From positions 124,001-188,000 of the forward strand of contig NZ_VCBL01000002.1 in NCBI RefSeq assembly GCF_007896435.1: a stretch of DNA of 64,000 nucleotides. The letters run 5' to 3'. Source of the stretch: Rummeliibacillus suwonensis. GTDB lineage: Bacteria; Bacillota; Bacilli; Bacillales_A; Planococcaceae. A program made the position numbers and the translations under genes. This document shows positions 1-8,723 of the stretch, piece by piece. The notes beneath the pieces were generated by a model. The model did no database searches. It worked only from the letters and a program-made list of their open reading frames with translations, and was not told where the DNA came from. How positions within the stretch are numbered: the stretch's first letter is position 1; every line of letters starts with the position of its first letter.

Positions 1-118
1 ATGATAATTTTAGAAACGGTCACTTTTTATTGATTCAATATGTTATGATAAAAAATAATAGGTTAACCAATTATTTTATTTAGTTAACTAAATGTCTGAT
101 TCAGCTAGGAGGAAAATT

Positions 119-535
119 ATGTATAGGTTGCGAGGACATCATATTTTTTGTCTTCTAGGTTATCGGGGAATGGGCTATTCTAAAGAATATGCTGAAAATA
201 TGACACGTTTATATCAAACTTTGAGAGTCAACCCAGAGACATTCGTCCAGCTTGTCAATGGACCAGATCAATTATGTGAAAAGTATCCAAATAATGGGGA
301 ATATCATTGCCAAGATACCAACATCTATGAAAGGGATGCTGTGATTCTGGAGAAGATAGGGTTAAAAATTGGTCAAGTTTTAAGATGGAAGGATATTGAA
401 TTACACATTCAAAAATCTGTTATCCCTTCAGATATTCAAACAATCTGTGAAACCTGTTCTTGGCGTTCTTACGGATATTGTGAGGAAGGAATTCAATTGA
501 TCGTGAACGGACAGGGCTTAAAAAAAATAGAATAA
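119..535 (+). CDS. DUF1284 domain protein
   Basis: A 138-residue protein of the DUF1284 family, whose biochemical function is unknown. The start used is the ATG at 119, because AGGAGG lies 7 bases before it; an in-frame ATG at 92 has no ribosome binding site. The N-terminus begins MYRLRGHHIFC, the family's typical opening. Six cysteines (about residues 11, 53, 64, 110, 113, 121), three of them clustered near the C-terminus, suggest a metal or iron-sulfur site; this is inference. It is a single gene followed directly by an intrinsic terminator, so it is probably monocistronic. No signal peptide or membrane segment is seen, so it should be cytoplasmic. Confidence 0.8.
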   Translation: MYRLRGHHIFCLLGYRGMGYSKEYAENMTRLYQTLRVNPETFVQLVNGPDQLCEKYPNNGEYHCQDTNIYERDAVILEKIGLKIGQVLRWKDIELHIQKSVIPSDIQTICETCSWRSYGYCEEGIQLIVNGQGLKKIE

Positions 536-554
536 GTTCTCTACCCTTTTGTAA

Positions 555-600
555 AAAGAAACCTCTCTTTTGTTTTGAACAAATGGAGATGGTTTCTTTT
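555..600 (+). terminator. Intrinsic terminator after the DUF1284 gene
   Basis: Inverted repeat AAAGAAACC-TCTC / GGAGA-GGTTTCTTT followed by a T-rich stretch, 20 bases after the stop codon at 535. Confidence 0.75.
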
Positions 601-613
601 AGTTTTTATCAAA

Positions 614-735
614 TGAATTTACATACAGTGAGGGTTTCCTTCGTCCCTCACTATGCATGAATTGAATTCATCAAGCTGTTACAATTGATCCCCCTACCTA
701 TTGAGTGTTGGTGTGATAGAATTGTTAATGCGAGA
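614..735 (+). repeat. Family A (bcr1-like) element, degenerate copy
   Basis: The left hairpin of family A is recognisable (AGTGAGGG at 627-634 pairing with CCCTCACT at 645-652), followed by the tail region with GATCCCCC. The right end has decayed and no ATAAA flank can be assigned. The rest of the 536-870 gap holds nothing else I can identify. Confidence 0.5.
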
Positions 736-870
736 ACAAAAATGGATCGTTTATGTTGAAAGAAGCGTCCTTTGTTTACTATTTGACACACCCTAAGACA
801 TGAAATCAACTATTATCTATATTTCAAATGGAAAGGAAACCATTTATGAATCAATGCTCACGCAAGATGC

Positions 871-1950
871 TTACTTTTGAAATACTTTTGGCATTAGTCC
901 TTTGAGAATGGCAAACTTTTTAAATGCACCTGCATGACCATTTAAAAATCCAAAATCACCAATTGATTTATTGGTATGGCGCACCATTTTTACAATACCG
1001 TCTAATACACCTAGATTCATAGAATACACTAAATCCGCAAGATCCCTTTCACCTTTTAACTTATCGCCTAATACCCGATCGATCTCTGTTTCATAAGCTT
1101 CCACATTGTTAGCTGCAATACATTGAATCGCTAATTGACCAGAAATACATGCATTATCAATTCCTCCACCATGTAATGCAGAAACTAAACCAGCTGCATC
1201 TCCCGTTAAGATGATATTGTCATAAACTAATTTTTCAGGTCTTACAACAGGACACATACCACCAAATTTTCTTGTTTTTGTGTAAGTAGATAATCCTTCT
1301 TTTTCAATGATCCGTTCTAGCTCTTCCCATGGTTTTAAATGATTCTCACTAAAGAAGATCAATCCCACATTTGCTTCGTTATTTGATTTTGGGAAAATCC
1401 AATAATATCCATCATAATGTTCTTCCAGTGCTGCTTTTATACTTCCATATCGATCACTAAAATCCCCCAATAAGGTATATTGAACGGTAATACCTGATGT
1501 TTCTTTATAAAATTGGTTGAACCTATATACTTTTGAGGTAACAGATGGGACCCCAGAACTATCGATCACCCAATCATAGTCATACGAAAGTTCCTTTAGT
1601 TTTTCTTTAGAAACTGGCGAATTTTCATATATATGCACACCTAAGTCTCTTGCTTCCGCCGCCAATCCAATTTGCCATTCGCGTCTATCGATCATCCAAA
1701 TATTTGTTTTTTCATCACATGGAAATACATAGTCTTTTTTGATTTCAAGTTCTATTTCTTTTACTTTGAACCGAACTCCATATTTTGGTTCGCCTAGTAT
1801 ATTTAATGTATCAAAAAATCCTTCTGCACATCGAATATGATCTCCAATATTGTATTGATCATATAAATCTATATGTAATCCTTTCTTTGCCCCATCGATT
1901 GCGGCCATCAACCCTGCTGGTCCTCCACCAATAATTGCAATTTTTTGCAT
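871..1950 (-). CDS. Geranylgeranyl-reductase-like FAD-dependent oxidoreductase
   Basis: A 359-residue flavoprotein of the geranylgeranyl reductase / FixC-type family. A Rossmann FAD-binding motif IIGGGPAGL lies at residues 6-14, and the second FAD motif, ILTGDAAGLVSALHGGGI, starts near residue 247. Family members reduce isoprenoid double bonds or act as flavin monooxygenase-like enzymes; the substrate here is unknown. The start is well supported (AAGGAGG 7 bases upstream). No prenyl-lipid gene is adjacent, so context does not help. An alternative is a generic NAD(P)/FAD-dependent dehydrogenase with a role in quinone or lipid metabolism. No membrane segment is obvious. Confidence 0.75.
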   Translation of the reverse strand: MQKIAIIGGGPAGLMAAIDGAKKGLHIDLYDQYNIGDHIRCAEGFFDTLNILGEPKYGVRFKVKEIELEIKKDYVFPCDEKTNIWMIDRREWQIGLAAEARDLGVHIYENSPVSKEKLKELSYDYDWVIDSSGVPSVTSKVYRFNQFYKETSGITVQYTLLGDFSDRYGSIKAALEEHYDGYYWIFPKSNNEANVGLIFFSENHLKPWEELERIIEKEGLSTYTKTRKFGGMCPVVRPEKLVYDNIILTGDAAGLVSALHGGGIDNACISGQLAIQCIAANNVEAYETEIDRVLGDKLKGERDLADLVYSMNLGVLDGIVKMVRHTNKSIGDFGFLNGHAGAFKKFAILKGLMPKVFQK

Positions 1951-2093
1951 AAACAGTCCTCCTTCAAATTATGATTAATTTAATTTTAGCACTTCTATCA
2001 AACTTTGATCTTACACATTTTGATAAAAATAATCTTTAATGGAATCGCTACCTATTGCTAAAGTTATTCTCCTGCTTTCTTAAATATGCTTCA

Positions 2094-2410
2094 AGATCAA
2101 TTACGCCCTCGTGTAATTACGTCTGGAGCTTCTCGATCTTGCCCGAAAACTCCTCTTCAGAATCCTATCCACGTGAAATACTCTATCCATGGGGAATGAT
2201 CTTCTATCCACGGAGGAAGGGGCTTTATCCACGAGAGTGACTCTTCTATCCACGGAAAAAGAGATTCTATCCATGAAGTTGTTTCTCCTATCCACGGAAA
2301 AACGAATTGTATCCACGAACGAGAATATTTACGTCACCGATTGCTTATTTAGAACTCCAAACATTTGAAGTTTTTTCCAAAAATAAAGAGCAATCAGAGT
2401 TTTTTCCCTT
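2094..2410. repeat. Family C element with 21-bp-period array, copy 1
   Basis: The motif TATCCACGG recurs at 2166, 2184, 2205, 2226, 2247, 2268, 2289 and 2310; the last seven are spaced exactly 21 bases. The left flank (GATCAATTACG.. to ACTCCTCTTC) and right flank (GAGAATATTTACGTC.. to GTTTTTCC) are also found around the array at 6018-6297, so the whole unit of about 300 bp is repeated. Translation gives a meaningless seven-residue repeat, and no ribosome binding site precedes either strand's reading frame. Confidence 0.8.
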
Positions 2411-2803
2411 GTTTGAGAGCTGTTGATTGACTCAAGGTTCAATTAGAAACAAGTGGAACACACGGTTTTTCCCTCGTTCGTTCGAGAGCTGTTGATCCAT
2501 TGGGATGCGGAGGCCTAAAAAATAGAGCACAGAATACTGATTTAACAACATTCCGCGCTCTTTTATGGATATATTTTTCTGTTAGGCTCGTTTGAAATAC
2601 AACTAATCCACTACAAGTGATATTAGCAGTTGCGTATCTTAGTGCTCCTTGTTTGCTAAAGGCTTTGCTCCTACCGCTTCACTTTCAAAGAAAACAACCA
2701 TTGTTTTCTCGTTTTTTCTTAATGGTTGCCAACTTTCTCTTGTCAGGTGATTGATTGAAAAGGCATCCATCTCCTATAAAAAGACTTCTCGAACAATCTA
2801 TCA
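2411..2803. other. Intergenic stretch without a recognisable gene
   Basis: Two imperfect direct copies of TTTTTCCC..GAGAGCTGTTGAT lie at about 2400-2425 and 2465-2494, continuing the family C tail. Between 2500 and 2803 I see no gene, terminator or known element. Confidence 0.5.
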
Positions 2804-3568
2804 TCAGCTTTGAACCTCATTTGCTACTTCATGCTTAGAATAAAGTTTGATAGCAATCAATTGTTGCACAATCAAAAGTACTGCACTTGTTGACCAATAT
2901 AAAGAGAGCGCTGAAGCACTATTTAAACTAACAAAGCCAATCATTATAGGAGAGATAAATCCTATATATTTCATTTGCTTATGCTGACTCTCTTTTAAGG
3001 TTCGCAGAGAAAAATAAGATTGCAAATAATACAGAAGACAGGCGATCAAAGTAAGAACAATGTCTGGTGTTCCTAAGTTAAACCATAAAAATGGCTGTGA
3101 TGCAATGGTTTGATCATATCGAATGGCGTAATAGAGACCCATTAAAAGCGGTGTTTGTAGCAAGAAAGGTAAACACCCTCTGGTAGTAATAGGCATGTTA
3201 TTCATATACAACTTCAACAATTCCTGCTGATACTCCATCTTTTTGTCCATGTCATCCGTCATTTTGATTTTTTCTTGTAAAGAATCATACGCCGGTTTTA
3301 CTTGCACCATTTGCTTTTGCATCTCTTTTTGCTTTTTCATTTGATGAAGCATAAAGGGCATTAGAAGTAATCGAATACCACAAGTAATTACAATGATTGC
3401 CCATCCATAGCTTCCATGAAAGTTTTCCGATAAAAAATGAATAATGTGTTCAACAGGAATGACAAATAATTGAAAGAAAATATTAGAATCCGCACTATCT
3501 GTATTTGTACAACCAGATAATACGATAGATATGAATAGCGAAAAAATGATAAATCCAATTTGTTTCAT
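2804..3568 (-). CDS. yidC: Membrane protein insertase YidC/OxaA (SpoIIIJ/YqjG type)
   Basis: A 254-residue Oxa1-family insertase that helps Sec-dependent and Sec-independent proteins enter the membrane. It has a lipoprotein signal with lipobox VLSGC (Cys20), as in Gram-positive YidC proteins, then the core five-helix domain. The conserved arginine lies in GIRLLLMPF, followed by a lysine/glutamine-rich cytoplasmic coiled region (about 80-120) and the segment TRGCLPFLLQTPLLMGLYYAIR. The length matches SpoIIIJ/YqjG. It is not next to rpmH/rnpA/jag, so this is the second, YqjG-like paralogue rather than the primary SpoIIIJ. The ribosome binding site GAAGGAG is well placed. It follows a small membrane-protein reading frame by 31 bases and is probably co-transcribed with it. 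Confidence 0.9.
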   Translation of the reverse strand: MKQIGFIIFSLFISIVLSGCTNTDSADSNIFFQLFVIPVEHIIHFLSENFHGSYGWAIIVITCGIRLLLMPFMLHQMKKQKEMQKQMVQVKPAYDSLQEKIKMTDDMDKKMEYQQELLKLYMNNMPITTRGCLPFLLQTPLLMGLYYAIRYDQTIASQPFLWFNLGTPDIVLTLIACLLYYLQSYFSLRTLKESQHKQMKYIGFISPIMIGFVSLNSASALSLYWSTSAVLLIVQQLIAIKLYSKHEVANEVQS

Positions 3569-3599
3569 ATACGAATCTCCTTCTATTTTTAGTAATTAT

Positions 3600-3884
3600 C
3601 TAAAAATAGAAGGCACTATGCGGTTTATCATCATGAAGAGTCGAGAAATAATGACATTTAATCATCCAGTGAAGAAATGGCACAAACCATAAATTTGAAA
3701 TATGAACAGGGCATTCATCGTAATGTGCTTCACCTTTAGGTTCTTGTATATCACCTAAAAAAGTCCCATTATTCATCAGTAAACCAATGTAGACCAACAG
3801 CCCACAAAGGACGATGAAGCTAGATATACACATATATAGATATATGCTATCCATTAAACTTAGATAAATATCGATCTTCATCAT
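3600..3884 (-). CDS. Small putative membrane protein upstream of yidC
   Basis: A 94-residue frame with one strong hydrophobic segment (about residues 16-38) and a soluble tail containing two cysteines and several histidines. I do not recognise a family. AAAGGA lies a few bases upstream of the tandem ATG ATG start. It ends 31 bases before yidC on the same strand, which supports co-expression. It could be a real leader gene of the yidC transcript or a chance reading frame; the translation signal makes a real gene slightly more likely. Confidence 0.45.
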   Translation of the reverse strand: MMKIDIYLSLMDSIYLYMCISSFIVLCGLLVYIGLLMNNGTFLGDIQEPKGEAHYDECPVHISNLWFVPFLHWMIKCHYFSTLHDDKPHSAFYF

Positions 3885-4289
3885 CCCTTTCCTTTATCAA
3901 ATCGTATGTATGTTTATAACCAATAGATACATGTGAATAGTTGCTGATACTGGATCTATCCATATTCTTCTCTGATGATTCTTTTCTATTTCAAGTCCAG
4001 TACATTCGTATTTCGTCCATTCAGCGTTCACAATCAGCAAAATCTCCGCAACACTAAATAGAGATGTAAAAAACAAGTGATCGCTTCAACAGCGTGAATG
4101 AAGGGTCCCCCATTTTGGGAAGTTTCACTTTATTTACGTATGTATAAACAAATTTGTTTCATTTATTTTTCTAATTATCAATAGGGATCATTTTTTTCTA
4201 AAATTTTTTAATATCTTCATTCAAACTTCACAGTCATTTTATAGAATAGTATCATTCCCTAAAAATCTTTGAATGTCTAGGAGGAAAAA
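3885..4289. other. Divergent intergenic region between yidC pair and PepSY gene
   Basis: About 400 bases holding the promoters of two divergent units. I see no known element. ATTATCA at about 4175 resembles half of a Fur box, but the other half is missing, so I do not call an operator. Confidence 0.35.
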
Positions 4290-5648
4290 ATGAACAAAGG
4301 ATTATACAATCGTTTTTGGCGATGGCATTTTTACGCCGCATTATTTATCACACCACTATTGCTCACTTTAACACTTAGTGGTATTGGCTACTTGTTTTAT
4401 CCCAATGTAGAAAATAAAGCTTATGATGATTATTTCTTTGGAAAGAGTGCGCATACTGAAAAATTGACGATCGATGAAGGAATAGAAAAAGCCAAGGGGC
4501 AATTTAAAGGCTATTCCGTATCGAAAGTCATCGTTCTTAAGGACCCTTATAATACACGCTTAACAATGGATGACAGAAATGGCGACGAAAAATATGTATT
4601 CTTAGATGACAATTATCAAATCGTCGGAAGTCAAAATGCAAAATATACATTTTCGAATGTTATGAGAAATTTTCATAGTTCCTTATTTGTTGGTGGAACA
4701 GTCGTCAATTATTTAGTAGAATTGGCCGCTTGTTGGGCTATATTCCTACTATTTTCAGGTGTTTACATGGTTTTTAAAGGAAAGGCATGGAAGAAAAAAC
4801 AAAATGCATCCCATCATCAAAAAAATAAAAAATGGCATGCCCTTGTTGGGACAATTATTACGCTCCCAATGATCATCATTATTTTCACGGGTCTACCATG
4901 GTCAGCTTTTATGGGGAATTTTATCTATTCGGCTGCACAGGAGCATCCTTCTATTGGTATCCCAGAATTAAAGCAAAACCCACCCACTTCTAATATGAGT
5001 GAAATCCCTTGGGCAACTCGTGAAAATGATGCACCTACTTCTTCTGATGGCAGTGGTGCACATGCACACCATAATGGTATGTCTGGCATGGATATGACTA
5101 ACAGCAATAGGCTTAGCGTTCAACAGTTGATGACAAAAGTAGAAGATGCTAAAATTTCTAAACCGTATTCTATTATTTATCCTTCAACCGAAGATGGCGT
5201 TTATACTGTTGCTAGGGGAAGTAACACGGGTATAACAGGACTAGATGTGAGTCCTTATGATGAGATCACCACTTATTTCGATCAGTATAGCGGTAAACTA
5301 ATTTCCAAAGTCGGTTTCGATGAGTATGGTCTATTGGGTAAATGGTTTACATGGGGAATTCCATTACATGAAGGTCACTTATTTGGATGGCCAAATAAAG
5401 TCATCAACCTACTTGTATGTCTTGCCTTTATCTTCGTCATTTTCTGGGGAATCAAAACTTGGCTATCCCGTAAAAAGAAAGGGGAATTTTCTGCCCCTCC
5501 TAATACAGCAAAGGGCGTTTCTATAGGATTTGGCCTCATCATGATAATCCTCGGAATTATGATGCCACTATTCGGCATCTCGCTACTCATCGTATTATTA
5601 ATCGAAAGTTGTTTTTGGTTCTTTAAAAAAAGACAACTATCCGTCTAA
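4290..5648 (+). CDS. PepSY-associated membrane protein with His/Met-rich loop
   Basis: A 452-residue PepSY/PepSY-TM family protein. It has an N-terminal transmembrane helix (about 15-35), a PepSY-like extracytoplasmic segment (about 60-115), a helix pair around 140-165 and 190-215, a large outer loop, then two to three helices at the C-terminus. The motif NFHSSLFVG and the later LHEGHLFGWPNK are typical of the family. The loop around residues 254-272 is rich in His and Met (HAHH, GMSGMDM), like copper-binding segments, which suggests metal binding; this is inference. Family members are often tied to siderophore or metal uptake as ferric reductase-like proteins. Strong start: AGGAGG 6 bases before the ATG. 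No co-directional neighbour is close. Confidence 0.8.
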   Translation: MNKGLYNRFWRWHFYAALFITPLLLTLTLSGIGYLFYPNVENKAYDDYFFGKSAHTEKLTIDEGIEKAKGQFKGYSVSKVIVLKDPYNTRLTMDDRNGDEKYVFLDDNYQIVGSQNAKYTFSNVMRNFHSSLFVGGTVVNYLVELAACWAIFLLFSGVYMVFKGKAWKKKQNASHHQKNKKWHALVGTIITLPMIIIIFTGLPWSAFMGNFIYSAAQEHPSIGIPELKQNPPTSNMSEIPWATRENDAPTSSDGSGAHAHHNGMSGMDMTNSNRLSVQQLMTKVEDAKISKPYSIIYPSTEDGVYTVARGSNTGITGLDVSPYDEITTYFDQYSGKLISKVGFDEYGLLGKWFTWGIPLHEGHLFGWPNKVINLLVCLAFIFVIFWGIKTWLSRKKKGEFSAPPNTAKGVSIGFGLIMIILGIMMPLFGISLLIVLLIESCFWFFKKRQLSV

Positions 5649-5888
5649 CCTAAAGATGAGTTGAAAAACATCGACTTTTCTATAGTACATGTGTATTTAT
5701 AAATTATAAAATGGGATACATATTTATTTATAAAGTAAAAAGACCTGTCTGAAATAAAAATCAATCATTGAAAAATTAGAGACATGCGAAATTAAATGGC
5801 ATGCTTTCATTTTTTAGACGTCTTTCTCCTTTGTTTATATGAAAAAGAGTTCAAAACCTAAATTGTAAAATCTTCTTATGATCAATTA

Positions 5889-6017
5889 TAGGCCACTGAA
5901 AAACTATTGCCTCGCTATCTTTATTGATAAAAATTCCATCTTTTCTTTCATTTTATGAGCTAAAAGAAGCTGATTTTATCATATTTTTGGAGATGAATCG
6001 ACTTTTTCAGTGGTCTT
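5889..6017. mobile_element. Family D MITE, copy 1, inserted in family C element
   Basis: About 129 bp with inverted ends GGCCACTGAAAAA (5891-5903) and TTTTTCAGTGGTC (6003-6015). The 9-mer GATCAATTA is present at 5880-5888 and again at 6018-6026, consistent with a target duplication. The second copy of this family is at 48406-48529. It has no coding capacity. Confidence 0.75.
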
Positions 6018-6297
6018 GATCAATTACGACTCAGCGTAATCGTGTCCAAGCTTTTCAATCTCTTCTAAAAAACTCCTCTTCAAAATCCAATCCATGGGAA
6101 ATACTCTTTTATCCACGGGAAATGGCCCCTTATCCACGGAAGAAGAGGTTCTATCCACGAAAGTGACTCTTCTATCCACGGAAAAAAGAATTGTATCCAC
6201 GTACGAGAATATTTACGTCTTCAATTACTCATTTAAAGGCTTAAATTAATGGAATATTTTTTAAAAATAGAGAGAAATCAGGGGTTTTTCCCTCATC
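6018..6297. repeat. Family C element with 21-bp-period array, copy 2
   Basis: TATCC-type motifs lie at 6089, 6110, 6131, 6152, 6173 and 6194, each exactly 21 bases apart. Both flanks match copy 1 at 2094-2410. The element sits directly right of a family D insertion and ends just before the thpR stop codon. Confidence 0.8.
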
Positions 6298-6315
6298 CGG
6301 ATTCAATAAAGTTTA

Positions 6316-6885
6316 TCAACTCCTTAAAGAAAGCGTTGCAATCGGTTCATATTTTGGGATTTTATCGATATCTGTTCTATATAATACGACTTTATTGGCT
6401 AAGAACGATAAGGGCTGATCACGAAAAGGATTCCATTTTTCTAATAACGCCGTATCAAATTCCTGATCTCCTATCCAATTTCTTGCTAATGTAATATGTG
6501 GCTGATAAGAACGAGTTTCCAATGTGAATCCAGCTTCCTGGCATTTTTGATGAACCATTCCTTGAAGCTGAAATAGACTATTTTCATGATTGACTGCACT
6601 CCAAAAAATTCGCGGTGATTTCGTATTTCCAAAAATATGAAGTCCTAGGATCTGCAGCTGAAAAGCCTTTTGATCTTTCAGCGCATTACTAACTAGATCG
6701 ATAACCAAATGCTGCCTCTGTTCATCCATTGATCCAAGAAAAGCAAGAGTGATATGATAATCACTCATATATACCCACTTCTTAAAAGGAAAGAATGGTT
6801 GAATCCTCTTCATCTCTCGATACATATTTTCTTTTATGTCTTCTGGTAATTGAACAGCCCAAAAATAATGCTTTGTATGGTTCAC
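6316..6885 (-). CDS. thpR: RNA 2',3'-cyclic phosphodiesterase (2H family)
   Basis: A 189-residue protein of the 2'-5' RNA ligase / ThpR family, which opens 2',3'-cyclic phosphates on RNA. The two diagnostic HxTx motifs are present: YHITLAF (His44, Thr46) and PHITLAR (His130, Thr132). The start chosen is GTG at 6885, because GAGG lies 6 bases before it. The longer frame begins with GTG at 6897, where AAGG abuts the start codon directly. Length matches the family (about 180-190). It stands alone, with repeats on both sides (family C downstream, family B upstream). Confidence 0.9.
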   Translation of the reverse strand: MNHTKHYFWAVQLPEDIKENMYREMKRIQPFFPFKKWVYMSDYHITLAFLGSMDEQRQHLVIDLVSNALKDQKAFQLQILGLHIFGNTKSPRIFWSAVNHENSLFQLQGMVHQKCQEAGFTLETRSYQPHITLARNWIGDQEFDTALLEKWNPFRDQPLSFLANKVVLYRTDIDKIPKYEPIATLSLRS

Positions 6886-7033
6886 CTTATCCCTCACCCT
6901 TCATTAATGGATGCCAAGCTTCATAAAACCCCATCTTTTTTTCATTCACCGTATTCATACTATTTTGGAAAGCTTCATATTATATATTTTTATCTTTAAC
7001 ATCTGAATCAATTTCATAATGCAAAATTCAGAT

Positions 7034-7365
7034 AAAAAAACACGAACATTTTAAATCAACATGAACATTAATATTCAGAAATTTTTGTTCCGCTCCAGAC
7101 GGCGCTTTCCACGGGCTTGGCTTCAATCTCCTCGGGTCGACACGACGTTGATCCCGAAGCCGTTGCCACAGGACGTGGCGAACTTAGGCTTTGTCCCTTA
7201 AAACGTTCCTGCGGGGCTTTCAGCTCAAGCTTTTCCCGTAGGACTTTGAATAAGCCTCCTTGAACTCACACCGCACGAAGGAAATGCGCATGCATTTTCG
7301 AGGAGTCGCCGTCTTCCGCTTCACAACTATCAAAATTAGTTATTATTAAATGTTCGTATTTTTTT
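7034..7365. mobile_element. Family B-like element, copy B1
   Basis: About 332 bp bounded by the inverted repeat AAAAAAACACGAACATT (7034-7050) / AATGTTCGTATTTTTTT (7349-7365), 16 of 17 matching. Inside, on the minus strand, is the shared module GTTGCCACAGGACGTGGCG, enclosed by GAAGCC (7156-7161) and GGCTTT (7187-7192). The GC-rich interior resembles the other family B copies, but the terminal repeats differ from CAGGCGTGTTGATT. No target duplication is seen. Confidence 0.65.
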
Positions 7366-7490
7366 AAGAGGAAAATGATTTATGAAATTGATTCAGCTAA
7401 ATTTTCAAAAAAGGATTTTATTAGTTGATCCTTCCCTATCACTCTTAAACCATCTATCCTAATTTTTTCCTTCTCAACATACCTACTAAC

Positions 7491-8084
7491 TTATTTCACT
7501 ACCTTCATGATCATTTTTGCTAAATCATTTTTATAAGATTGTATATTCAATTTTTGATCATTCATCAACATACTTTCAGAGATAGCACCTTGTATCATAA
7601 CAGAAACATTTTTCACATCAAAATCCGTAAATTCTTTTGTTTCCTGTCCATAACGTAAAATATCTTGTAAAAAAATATATAATGGATCTTCCTCATCATC
7701 TGACAATTTGTAGTAAGGAATATTGTCTTCTGTACGTGCATTAAAAATAATTTCGATCAGCGCAACATTATTTTGTTTATAGGTGGCTTGATAAATGACC
7801 GAAGCATCAATAAAAGCAACCAATTGATCATACGCTTTTTTCTTTGTTGAAACGCTCTTTTGGATATATTCAAATTGTTTTTCTAATAGATAAGTTAATG
7901 TATGGTTGATCACATCTTCCTTATCTTTAAAATGATACGAAATCAAACCTGTACTGACTTTTGCCTTCTTCGCAATCTTCGCAAGGCTTATATTGACATA
8001 TCCAATTTCATCGAGTGTTTCAATCGTTGCTTTTATAATTTGTTCTCTTCTTGCCTCTGCTATAAAGGATGGTTGATCCCCCAT
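7491..8084 (-). CDS. TetR/AcrR family transcriptional regulator
   Basis: A 197-residue one-component repressor. The N-terminal helix-turn-helix spans about residues 10-55 (IIKATIETLDEIGYVNISLAKIAKKAK, then the recognition region VSTGLISYHFKDKEDV). The ligand-binding C-terminal domain is not distinctive. GGAGG is correctly spaced before the ATG. It lies 21 bases after the ancestral stop codon (8106-8108) of the membrane-protein gene described below, so those two were very likely one operon in which the regulator controls its membrane partner. That gene is now interrupted by a family A element between them, which may also change read-through into this regulator. Confidence 0.9.
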   Translation of the reverse strand: MGDQPSFIAEARREQIIKATIETLDEIGYVNISLAKIAKKAKVSTGLISYHFKDKEDVINHTLTYLLEKQFEYIQKSVSTKKKAYDQLVAFIDASVIYQATYKQNNVALIEIIFNARTEDNIPYYKLSDDEEDPLYIFLQDILRYGQETKEFTDFDVKNVSVMIQGAISESMLMNDQKLNIQSYKNDLAKMIMKVVK

Positions 8085-8105
8085 ATTAATTCCTCCGTTT
8101 ATCTG

Positions 8106-8172
8106 CTATTTCCTTCTCCTCTTTAGTTTATCAATAATCCACACAATTCCAATAATAAAAAGAACAGATAAA
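8106..8172 (-). pseudogene. Detached 3' end of the interrupted membrane-protein gene
   Basis: Reading the minus strand from the family A boundary gives LSVLFIIGIVWIIDKL and KRRRK before a TAG at 8106-8108. This is a transmembrane helix with a positive tail. When the element at 8168-8325 is removed with one ATAAA copy, this segment continues in frame from ..KFDVII of the gene at 8301-8723. It has no start of its own and is an orphan fragment. Confidence 0.8.
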
Positions 8173-8325
8173 GTGAAGCTTCCATCAGTGGGGTTTTCTT
8201 CAACCCCCACTGATGGTTAGCTGAACCAATCGGGCTTTTACGGGCAGTTGATTCCCCACCCTATCTTTCTCATTTCTCTCTAAAACTTGAGGTGGGGGTC
8301 TTACTGCCCGTTAACGCGGGATAAA
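8168..8325 (+). mobile_element. Family A (bcr1-like) element, short form, copy A2, inserted in a gene
   Basis: 158 bp including flanking ATAAA at 8168-8172 and 8321-8325. Left hairpin CCATCAGTGGGG / CCCCACTGATGG; right hairpin CGGGCAGT..CCCCACC / GGTGGGG..ACTGCCCG; terminal motif GTTAACGCGGG. Size, ends and TTTAT/ATAAA flanks match what I recall of bcr1 from the Bacillus cereus group. The insertion truncates a membrane-protein gene on the minus strand. Confidence 0.85.
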
Positions 8326-8723
8326 ATAATTACATCAAATTTACTTGGATAATTTTCAATAAACTGCTGAAGTGGTTTTGGAAGACTTCCTTGGAAAATA
8401 GAAGTAATAAACGTTTTAATGACTTTAATCAATAGCACTACAAGTTGAAGTATCAATAGGATTGGCAATAAAGTCACACCACTAACAAACCATTTCCAAG
8501 ATAATTCTTTATGAAAAAGATAAATAATTGTGGAACCTAAAAACAGCATTATCATGATACTAAATATTACGATTCTCATCCATTGTACAAACCCCAATGA
8601 TTTTTGATCAAAAAGATTATTAATATAAGCAGCCGCTATTGTTGCCAAAATCATGTTGATGATTGGGATTACCAATTGAAACCACCGAGGAAGGTTTTTA
8701 TAGCCATCTACTTTCTGCTCCAT
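8301..8723 (-). CDS. Membrane protein truncated by a family A element
   Basis: The present frame is 140 residues with three predicted transmembrane helices (about 17-37, 47-68 and 77-100). Its last residues, LSRVNGQ, are encoded by the inserted family A element. The ancestral gene ran from 8723 to 8106 once the element is removed, and gained a fourth helix (SVLFIIGIVWIID) and a basic tail. I do not recognise the family. The start has AAAGGAG well placed. Ancestral order: this gene, then the TetR regulator 21 bases on. The truncated product may still be made; its function is unknown. Confidence 0.75.
   Translation of the reverse strand: MEQKVDGYKNLPRWFQLVIPIINMILATIAAAYINNLFDQKSLGFVQWMRIVIFSIMIMLFLGSTIIYLFHKELSWKWFVSGVTLLPILLILQLVVLLIKVIKTFITSIFQGSLPKPLQQFIENYPSKFDVIILSRVNGQ

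Noticed and set aside
2101-2316. Minus-strand reading frame of 71 residues with repeated VDRR motifs
   Set aside because: It is the translation of the 21-bp-period array of family C. There is no ribosome binding site, and the related array at 6089-6194 is not open in the same way.
4160-4190. Fur box upstream of the PepSY gene
   Set aside because: Only one half (ATTATCA) fits the 7-1-7 consensus.
2166-6200. CRISPR-like look of the evenly spaced TATCCACG motifs
   Set aside because: The period is only 21 bases, the repeated part 8-9 bases, the between-unit sequence is related among units, and there are no cas genes.
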